64,000 bases of DNA. It comes from Galaxea fascicularis (taxonomy: Eukaryota; Cnidaria; Anthozoa; Scleractinia; Euphylliidae). The position numbers were made by a program, and so were the translations under genes. How positions within the stretch are numbered: position 1 is the stretch's first letter; each line of letters begins with the position of its first letter. Shown piece after piece: positions 55,184 through 64,000 of the stretch. The notes under the pieces were generated by a model that saw nothing but the letters and a program-made list of their open reading frames with translations, did not search any database and was not told where the DNA came from. The DNA lies in contig OX419338.1 of NCBI GenBank assembly GCA_948470475.1, positions 5,817,205-5,881,204 on the forward strand. Direction: 5' to 3'.

Positions 55184-55834
55184 CAACATACATTATTCGA
55201 TTTGTGTACATAACCCGTTCTACATGATAAAGCGACATTTACAAGCAGATTCTGTATTCTTTACTTAAATCCAGGGGCCACGATTCTTAAATTTTACAGC
55301 TCTATTGGCGAAAACACCAAGGTGAAGATTAATCTTTCTCAAATTTAGCACTAGTATCCGAATTTAAACCAACTGCTTTCGTTATCTTCATTATTCCTTC
55401 ATACGGTCATACCTCTTATACGGACCAAGCTTTTCTCCGTTTATTCCCGCGTACTAACTGAGAGATATAATAAATTCCATTATTTGGTTTCTCGGTGAAA
55501 ACCACAGAAACCCTCAACGTCCTGGCAAGTTTCTGCCAGAAACTACGCGATATATTTTATGCAAAAATATATCTATATTTAAAAAAGCTACCTAGTCTAT
55601 CTATGAAAAATAAATTTAGGAGACAAACAAAATTCTCAAAGTTATGACCAAAATTCCCGTAGGAAACTTTAAGAGTAGCAGACTAATATATAAAATACGA
55701 GGCCTTCCAAGGGGGAAGAACACGGGCGATAAACTTCTCCCTAAATACTGACAACCGACAGAAACTGGCAGGAAAAGCGCGACAGCTTGCGGCAGGGAAA
55801 TGTTGTTTTTTCTTTGATAGTGACATTTGTCACT

Positions 55835-56105
55835 AACTAAACAAGGGGGGGGGGGGGAGGTGATAACTCTCAGAAACATTGTTTCAGCGACACTGTGTGT
55901 ACCCTTAAGTCCTCCCAGAAATTTGGAAGATCCTCCCGACATTTTAACCGACCCAAATACAAATTTTTGTTCAGTGTTCCGCTTTCTTTTCTGCATTGCA
56001 CCAAACTGTCATATTAACACATTTCCCAGAATAATTTCCTTGTCTCCTGAATCCCGGCAAAATCTCCAGATTCCCAGAGAATTTATGTTTTTCTCCCGAA
56101 ATAGG
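55835..56105. repeat. Non-coding repeat with G-run, copy 1
   Basis: After a run of 14 G: GGTGATAACTCTCAGAAACA, GAAGATCCTCCCGACATTTT, TTTCCCAGAATAATTTCC and CTCCCGA-type blocks, in the same order as at 57150-57400. Confidence 0.65.
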
Positions 56106-56409
56106 CCTCATTTAGAGCTGCCCTCCTCCGTAAACAGGTGACAAAGAGAGTCCTAAACGACACCAAACCAGCCCTTAATTGTGGGGCCTCTATAACGACA
56201 AAACCTCTACGTAGAGTGCACACGGGACAAGGTTTCATACTATGGGTGTTTTCCATGCGTAAGAACAAGCCCACCACACAGGTGAGTTTGCAAAAGAAGA
56301 GATAGGTGCTACAGTTCTTTTTCTTCCGACTAGTGAATCTCTTTCCCCAAAGAGCACTTCATTTGCTGCTTCTTGTAGGATGTCAAACGATATAAAAGAA
56401 AAGTCAAAG

Positions 56410-59400
56410 CTAATCCAGGGGCTTCACATTCCGAAAAACCGCGCACTTGGATAGGTCGGCGATAATCAACGACGCATTCTCTGCAGATGAATCTGTAAAA
56501 CACAAACTTTGAGGATTAACTACTCATAAACATCAAATCCCGATAATTGCGTAATTCGTAATTCATAGCCTTTAATTGTTACCCTAGTGAATGGAATAAA
56601 AAGGAACAGGGCTCAAAACGTCAACTCTTTACCGTGACCAATTTGCCTTACAATTCAGACAGTTCATGCATTCAAATTGTCGTGCTTTACTTTTCCACCG
56701 ACAAAAGAAACACGACATGACTAACCAAGGTATCCCCTTACCAATAATTTATCGTACTCAAATCACACAGCTTGATATGTACTGAGCGAGTGGCGGCAAC
56801 TAATTCAGCGAACTTTCCTAAAGGCCGCTCCATGACTTACTCCATATCTACATCCAAAAGTGTTTTAAGCTTTGTTTCGTACTTCAAAACATCCTTACTA
56901 AATAAGTGACATATAACACTGACCAACCTACCTGAATCTGGTGATACAGCTCCTTCCGCTGCGAAATCTGTAACATCGTTGAAAATTGGGTGTTAAATTG
57001 AAAACAAGCAAATTAGTTATAATCAAAGACGATTGAAATTGCCGAAACACTCACTTACATGCAATCTCTCACTTTTAGGTTTTTGGATTTTCAAGCCTTC
57101 CTAGGTCATGTCCAGAAGCACGCCTGTGGTACATTGAATTTCCCTTGCTTAATGTAACGGGGCGGGGATGACAACTCTAACAAACGTTGTTTGCACTAGC
57201 AACACGAAATGTAACTTAAAGTTCTCTCGGAAATATTGAAGATCCTCCCGATTTTTTTAACTCATCGAATTACAATGTCCCGCTTTTATTCTACAATGTC
57301 CCTGATCTATGTAATATTTCCCAGAAAATTCCCCAGTCTCCCGATTCCCCGCAAACCTCCAGATGTGTCTTACGGCATAAGTTGGGAGAATCTGTTCAAT
57401 AATCAGCAAGGGAATTCAATCTCTGGTAAACATTTTTTTTATATTCTCAAAAATCACATGCTTAATCCAGTAGTAACAATGCAAGGTGAAATTACATGCT
57501 GATCAATGTTAGGGGTTGAAGAGTTACAGTGTGACCGGGAAAACAGTGAACACCTAAAATATGTCCGGAATGTTGTTTCTGACCAATCACACGCCACAAA
57601 CCCACTCGCCAAACCGCAGTGTTTCCCGTTGTTCGGCAAAACCTGTAGCGGCTTAGGATTTTCCGGGATAATTGATTTTTTCTGGCCGTTAGTTCTAAGA
57701 CTACAGACAACAAATCAGAATAGTGCATGTATTTGTCGTTTTCACCGTTGACTGGTGCTCCAGGCCGTTTGTTGCTTTCAAAATTTAGCGCCGTTAGTAT
57801 TCGACAATTTCAAGTTACCCGTAATCTACTACTCTGAAATAGAACAAGTTGCGCGAATGAAATAAAGAAAACTTAAAACAAAACCCGGGAAAAACGATTC
57901 TTCTAGCCAAAGAAATATTGTTTCTTACCTTGCAACATCGTTTTCAGCAAATTTTAATCTTATTTTGATTTCTATCAAGCCCGACTTATAACAATGTTCT
58001 GTTTTGCAGTTTTGGCGCGTGAAATCCTCCAACGTGATTGGTTAGAAGGCAATAAACATTCCTGACATATTTTAGGTGTTCACAGTTTTCCCAGTCACAC
58101 CGTAATATAAAGGTACAAGTCCCGTTAAAAAAAGACTTTCCCATGACCAAACCCACCAGCCTTAAAAGCCAAGGAACACGAAAATCCGAGGGTAAAATGG
58201 TACAGTCCACAACAAAAAATAATAAAAATTTTAAAAAAAATCACCTTGATCATGATGCTGGCTCTGATAAAAGTCAACTTGCTGCTGTTTGATAAGTTCT
58301 GCAAAATACTAAATCAGAAATTTATTGTGAAAGTTACTTAGGTATAACTAAACAACAGTAGTAAAATGTACCTGTCAATCAAAACAAACTAAACAAACAG
58401 AACAATGCGGCACCAACCACATACCAATCCATTACATACCTGGACGATTTTAGCATCAGAAAAGTACACTCGAAGTTTCCTTAAAGTTTCAGAAGCGTCC
58501 TACGAGAAAGAAGGTAAAACAGAATCAGAAAAACAGCTTATTTCTTATTTACTCTTGCCACCAACGGCTATTCCTTTCCAATTATAACATTAATAACATT
58601 TTGTGATTCACACAGTTTTTTGGGACATAAATTTACGAGTGAAAAGGTCCACAAATCTGATAGCAATCAGCTGCAAGCGCTGTGTGGTGGGAAACACATA
58701 GTTTCAAGGAGAAACGTTTTCTGGGAAGTAAAGACAGACACCACATTGCATGAAGAATGGACAGGGAAATGTACATTCTCCTGTAGTAAATCTCTCTTAC
58801 TTTTATTAATGCAAAAATCTAAACAGTAATCTCATTTTTGTGCGGCTTACACGAAGTGTATAGCCACATTAGAGTCGAGCGCCTGTCACGTGGTCCAGTA
58901 AGCCACACATGTACGCATTGCGGACCTATTTTTGATTTTAGACTGCTAACAGCGGGCGCGAGAAAAATTCGAAACATGATGCGAACGAAACAAGGGGGCT
59001 CTGGGGAGAGGCTAGACTCGCCTTTTCTCCACGCCTCTCCCAGTCCCTTGTCGTTTTTTCTCAACTCGTTCCAGTCCTAGCGCGTTGTTGATCGTTTGCC
59101 TTCTCTTTTATCCAGTGAAATGAACTGCAAGCAGTCAACTCAACCTGCTGATTGGCTACACTTACGTTCTCTATACTTTTTAGTAAACTATGCAATCGAA
59201 GCTTTGTGGGTTTGCCAGTCTTACCCGACTTTCTACCACTTGTCCAAAGTCTGATCGCTGGTTACTATCAATGTAAAGCAAAGTGCTGTTCACTATCAGT
59301 CGGCATATTTTACAAACTAACGAAGACATTTTTCCAGAAACAAAGAATGTTAATTAAGTAACGTGATGAAATTAAGGAAACAAATCACTTAATCAAGTTA

Positions 59401-62400
59401 AGACCTTACTCTGAACCTTACATTTACACTGTACAAATGCTCATAATCAGCGCGGACACCAAGATGTCAGCGTTTCAGTTCAAACATTCAAAGTTTTCCC
59501 AACGCGAATGAATAAATGAATGAATAACTTTATTTGAGTGTCAGAGGTATTTAGCTAAATCACTAATTGGGGACACTTTTGAAGTATTCATTACTCAAAA
59601 CAAACACATATGAAACAGAAAAGAAAGAACAATTCCATTAAGTGTTAAAAATCCACAAGGGCGCGTTCGAAATGAGATGCTAGATAGCGACCTCGGCGCT
59701 ACACGCCTCGTCAGCTATTTACCATCTCATATCCAACAAGTACGAGAAAGATGTTGTTTTAATAAAAACGTCCACATATCACGGATAAATCTTCCTTACA
59801 CAATTTGGTAAAAACAAGAAAACTGACGCGTACAATTAGCACATTTGTACAACATAGTATAATGGCTCCTATTTTATGGCTTGCGTTTTTCCCGCTACAG
59901 CGCGCTCATTCATTGGCTAGTTCATGGTCACATGACATCTAACAATGAAACTGTTTACCGCCAAATGCCACGAGCGGGCAACATTGCGAAACCTATGACG
60001 TCAAACGAGAAACAGTTCACTGTTACCCGCGAAATGTTGACCGCTGTTGCACATGATCAGAGCGTGCAGTTCGAGGTAGCCTGATGTCGCTGGAATCTCA
60101 GTGCGTTTTTCGAATTTGTTTTTGTTTTTGTTTTCCACCGGCTTGACCCATCTGTTTTACCATGTTTTGCTCCCTTGGGGAACAGTGAATTTTGTTTCGT
60201 ATCGGGAACCATTGACATCCTCAGAAAATTCACTGTTCCCCTCGGGACCAGTCGTTAAGAGTTAAATATACAATGATGGCTAAGCCAATCAAAGCTCTAG
60301 AATAGCATTATCCAATGAACTATAGTTACGTGGGATGCCACAGGCCGATCACATCTTAATTTCGGTTGAGTTTTGTCGTCATCGTAGTCGCATATAACTA
60401 GCCGCGTGCTTGTGTTTGCCACTGAAGTTAAGCCCTGTTGGCCGGGGTTTCTACTTGAATGGGTGACTGCCTATAATACCAGGTGTTGTTAACTTTTTTC
60501 CTGTCTTCATTCCTGTGCTTTGAAAGGTGCTCCAACACTGCAATTGCCGAACAGTCCGGCTAGATGATCAGCCGCAGTTCTTGTTTCAGAATAACGCTCA
60601 TCTATAAAATGCTCATTTTTCCGAGAAAACCTTTCAAGTAAAGATTTCATTCTCAAGCGGGACATAGGTTGACTACAAGTGTTGGAAAGAGATTGATTTG
60701 TTCCGTACATTGCTTTGGTTCTGTGTGTTGAATTGTGAATATTCTACAGTCGATCGCGAGTGTGCTCGAGCCAGTGTGTGTTTGGCTACCCACACAGTTA
60801 ACTAACCAAAGTAAGCTGTAAATCACCCTGCTTCCAGAACCTTTCTCAAACTCTGAAAAGAAAGACTGCGGAAATCGAGTCGTCTTTATTGAGCATGCGC
60901 ATGTTGTTGCTTGGATACAGTTTCGAGCCCAGAACGAATCACTTGGAAGTCAGTTTTTTTTGCAGTTTTGCTTTGGTACAGTTGGCTCAGTTTTGACCTT
61001 CGGTTTATCAACAAAATTAACGCGTGCAGTTAAAAAACCGGTTTGACGGTAGAAAACGGGATTGACTAGCTTACAAGTTGGGGCTGTGGCGACTTGAAAG
61101 ACTTGACTCGATTTCTGCGACGTCTTTCTTTTCGGAATTTAAAAAAGGTTCTGCTGGCGGGGTGGCGGTAAATTGGTCCTGAGAGCGAATCTAGAAATTA
61201 AGACTCTTTTACGCATCCCATGCTAACGCCTCCTGGCGTCTTGTTCTTAATAAAAACTGATGTCGTATCGCAAACCCGCTATTCCTCGAACCTCTGATAT
61301 CGGGAGTTTAGGCTAATAAGTGATACCCGGAAAACTCAGTGATGTACTATATACACATGCATATGTCATTACCTTTCACAACAGCACCATTTGAGGCCCC
61401 CAAGGCAGTAAGCGTAATAATAAACGTACGACTTGTTCGCCAGCTCCAGGAAAACACTTCAGTGACAATAAAAAATAAGAGATGATAAGAAAAGTAGCGC
61501 AGTTTAAATATGAACTTTTATCTCAGACACGTTTCCTGGAGACCTACTGATGCGTTGTTCTATCTTGAATAGGCTACACCATTGTTCGTGTTGACTTGTA
61601 CTATACATACTGAATAACTAACAATTTGTAGAGACCTTTGAGTGAAAATAAATAAAATAGCGCAGTGCGAAGTTTCGATGTTGGCAACAATTTAAAGAAA
61701 TACAGAGGCGAGGAGAACTTACAGATAAGTGGAATTATGCAATTAGCCGTTTTGGATTCAATATATCTGTTCTTCAGGATTATGGTCGGTTCACAGTCAA
61801 CAGTAAAGGCCAAAAGCAATTCCAACTTCATGGTTTAATCGTAGCCTTTTCAGTCACTGATACACATAAACATGGCGGACTTCAAAAACCTCGTGCTCTT
61901 CGACTAAAACTTGTACTACGTATGCGGGTGTCCTGTCGTACCCTAATTGTACAGGACAAACAATCTCTTCCGAACATATATCCTACAAATGTATGCTCAC
62001 TTCTAACCGTATCACTGTCATTCCTAACTCGATAATGCGTAATATCAACATCGAAGATTCGTATCGTGCTGACAGAATCTCCCCATATCAATTAAATCAC
62101 CTGTGAACAAAGGCTACTAGCGCTGCGTTGGTCTGAAAACAAAACAAAAAAGAAAATAAAAGGAAATGGAAATGTCCTAACCTGGATCAGCATTCTGTTC
62201 CTACAAGATCACTACATGTGGAAAAATAAAGGCTACGACAATAATGGAAATCAACATCAAACATTAAATGTTCGAGTGATATCTGAACAATTTCTCAGAA
62301 CTTGTACCGTACATAACCGTATAGATCACGAGCAGAGGTAGGATGCTTTGTTAAGGGTTTCATTAAGAGTCAGACACCGGGCAAATAAGCCGGCAGTAAA

Positions 62401-63948
62401 CACAGTTTTATCTGCTTGCCACGAGCACATCATAATTTTTGTGATGAATAAGTTAAATCCAAGATATTTGTCCGCCTGTGAAAATACCTAGCTGTGGAAA
62501 ACGTCAATCAAATCCCTGTTTTACTATCGGGAATTAAAGCACGGTAAAGTCGCAGAATAGACGGACAAGGATAAGTCCGGAGTGTAACTAAAGACGCAAG
62601 TTGGATCTGTGGCTTTTTGCACGAGACGCTTCATGGGAAGGTTTAGCTCCAACAACATACGGGGCTGGAAAAGCTGTTTATGTTGCCAAGTAAGCACAAG
62701 AATTAAATCTTTAAAGTGTAACTTGTCCATTCCATTGTCCTGCGTACGACAAAGTGAAGGTTGGACGAAACCAGAGTCTACGTGCAGAAGCAACTAAACA
62801 TGTGTAACGTGTCTTTATAAAGGAAGAAGGAAAGAAAAGACCGAAAACTATGTGACGTCGAATGAAACGTCTGGAAATGTCCGCCACTTACCGGCCATTG
62901 GTTCGCATAATTGCAAAACGAGCGGAGATAATGACCCTGAGAAAAAAAAGAAGCCATAATAAGACGAGTTATAATAGATCCTCACGATCTCAAACCTTCA
63001 AAAGAAACAATAATTAGCTCGACATACCAGTAGAAAAATTACTGGAAACAGCTTACATCACAATAAGAAAACACCAAACGTATTAAGACACTAGTGATGT
63101 GTAACACGAGGATTCTTACCTTATATTGGGGTGTCTCAATGAGGTCTGTTTCAAAATTCAGTAAGGAAACATATTTCTGAAAGGTAAGGAAGGCACAGAC
63201 TAAAGGAGCTCTGTCATGGCAGTTTTGCTGTTTTCCAGCGAAGACTACACAGAAACCTTACTTAATGACCTTTACGCATGTCGAAACATTACTTGAAATG
63301 TAAGAGAAAGGTATCAATCGATGTTTTGCAGGAAAAGTCATTCATAGTGCATTTTTGGCCATGGCTTCAAGATGACGTGTGAGAATTTGAAAAATTTAGA
63401 AATACAACCATTTCCACCCTTCAGTGCCATCCATAACAGAAAATAGTATTTAGTCTAAGTGCAGAAGCATAGTCTCGAGTAAATAAACTGCTTCGTTATT
63501 TTTGGGTTTTCACTGATTCAAAGAGTTCTTTTAGCATTTTACAGCGGGGGCAAAATAGCATGACAGAGCTCCTTAAAAACAAATAAACAAAGGGGGTCTG
63601 TTTCTATTTAGCAAAGAAACTGTGGTGCTGCGTCGGTCCTTCTCATTGACCCGCCATAACAACTTAGTTTCAGCAAACAGAATAAATCCACATTACACAT
63701 ACCTTAACAGACTTGGGAAGCATGTTCATGTGTTTGTTCTTTGCAAGACCAACTAGCTTCAACCTTTTAAGAGAGGCCCATCTCATTAGAGCGATAATTA
63801 GAACCATGGATCTACAATGAATCCCATAATTAGAGGCTCCACTCATCCTCCATGGTTATAATTTCGCCTCAGGAAGGTAGATTTATGAAAAAACTTACTT
63901 TCGCATGGCCTCACACGTTAGTAAAAGTGGAAAAGCAATTATTTTGTT
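56410..63948 (-). CDS. Uncharacterised multi-exon gene, 3' part (5' end beyond window)
   Basis: Nine exons in a phase-consistent chain: 63899-63948, 63703-63811, 63120-63176, 62892-62936, 62182-62200 (19-nt microexon), 61373-61456, 58245-58298, 56932-56967, 56410-56492. They total 537 nt, 178 residues and TAG. The first four are the best supported: NKIIAFPLLLTCEAMRK, then ALMRWASLKRLKLVGLAKNK, KYVSLLNFETDLIETPQYK and GHYLRSFCNYANQWP, each open in one frame only. The later part reads EQNADP, SWSWRTSRTFIITLTALG, ELIKQQQVDFYQSQHHDQ, FAAEGAVSPDS and SSAENASLIIADLSKC. The last five exons could be joined differently, as an extra exon at 58440-58499 does not fit this frame. I do not recognise the family; the start lies right of 64000. 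Confidence 0.5.
57150..57400. repeat. Non-coding repeat, copy 2
   Basis: Same block order as 55835-56105: GATGACAACTCTAACAAACG, GAAGATCCTCCCGATTTTTT, ATTTCCCAGAAAATTCCC. Clearly diverged. Confidence 0.65.
57522..58106. mobile_element. Inverted-repeat element, ~75-bp arms
   Basis: Arms GTTACAGTGTGACCGGGAAA and GTGAACACCTAAAATATGTC at left; GACATATTTTAGGTGTTCAC and TTTTCCCAGTCACACCGTAA at right. It lies between two exons of the right-end gene. Confidence 0.85.
58440..58499 (-). CDS. Possible alternative exon of the right-end gene
   Basis: A 60-nt stretch with a good acceptor (tctcgtag) and donor (GTATGT), open only in phase 0, reading DASETLRKLRVYFSDAKIVQ. It lies between two exons of the chain above that are joined in phase 1. 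Inclusion there would meet TGA after two codons, so it is either an alternative or poison exon, part of a different splice form starting from exon 62892-62936, or chance. Confidence 0.3.
59080..60383. other. Intron of the right-end gene, no exon seen
   Basis: Contains AATGAATAAATGAATGAATA then an AACTTTATTTGAG tail (59508-59540), similar to the end of a LINE, and AT-rich filler. No exon fits the chain. Confidence 0.4.
60170..60255. repeat. Hairpin GGGGAACAGTGAATTTT
   Basis: CCTTGGGGAACAGTGAATTT against AAAATTCACTGTTCCCCTCG, 19-bp arms, loop about 40 bp. Confidence 0.8.
60384..60499 (+). pseudogene. 5S-rRNA-like sequence
   Basis: The 3' half is clear: GAAGTTAAGCCCTGTTGGCC (internal box A), CTACTTGAATGGGTGACTGC (box C) and AATACCAGGTGTTGTTAAC followed by TTTTTT, the pol III stop. 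The 5' half (CGTAGTCGCATATAACTAG) is degenerate and the loop B region does not match, so it is a pseudogene or a 5S-derived SINE head rather than a working gene. Confidence 0.7.
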
Positions 63949-64000
63949 CTTGGAAGGGGACAAAAGCGAAAGAGGCCAAGGCCACCTAGCTTTCTAAGAA

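Noticed and set aside
1..64000. CRISPR array, bacterial operon or prophage
   Set aside because: No regularly spaced direct repeats and no ribosome-binding sites; exon-intron genes and animal repeats throughout.

Overview
The window looks like nuclear DNA of a cnidarian, most likely an anthozoan such as a stony coral. The grounds are AT-rich sequence, genes of many short exons with canonical GT/AG introns, an intronless class A GPCR, and a very high density of short inverted-repeat (MITE-like) elements of kinds I associate with coral genomes. No operons, bacterial-type signals or CRISPR arrays were seen. The species call is inference.

Left part (1-12 kb): mostly repeats. There is a 1.37 kb DNA transposon relic with ~115 bp inverted ends, several MITEs, and a decayed LINE whose reverse-transcriptase motifs can still be read. 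One intronless ORF (6735-7748, minus strand) may encode an orphan disordered protein.

Centre (12.3-43.1 kb, minus strand): one large gene reconstructed here exon by exon as an ECT2L orthologue (F-box, middle domain, RhoGEF DH and PH). All 29 exons join in frame to give 1025 residues plus a stop. Its longest intron (26.1-32.4 kb) holds a complete intronless rhodopsin-family GPCR on the opposite strand (29336-31060). Other introns hold MITEs, a tRNA-like SINE, microsatellites and a short TTAGGG tract.

43.1-46.4 kb (plus strand): a six-exon gene for a 250-residue uncharacterised protein starts 442 bp from the ECT2L start codon and is divergent, so the two probably share a bidirectional promoter.

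46.4-56.4 kb: intergenic and repeat-rich. It has a second truncated copy of the LINE 3' end, a second partial copy of a left-end MITE, and an intronless basic ORF of about 445 residues (51210-52547, minus).

Right part (56.4-64 kb, minus strand): the 3' part of another multi-exon gene of unknown family, whose 5' end lies beyond the window. A 5S-rRNA-like relic sits in the same region. No pathway ties these genes together beyond the ECT2L/neighbour promoter sharing; Rho signalling and ubiquitin-ligase adaptor function are expected for ECT2L from its domains.
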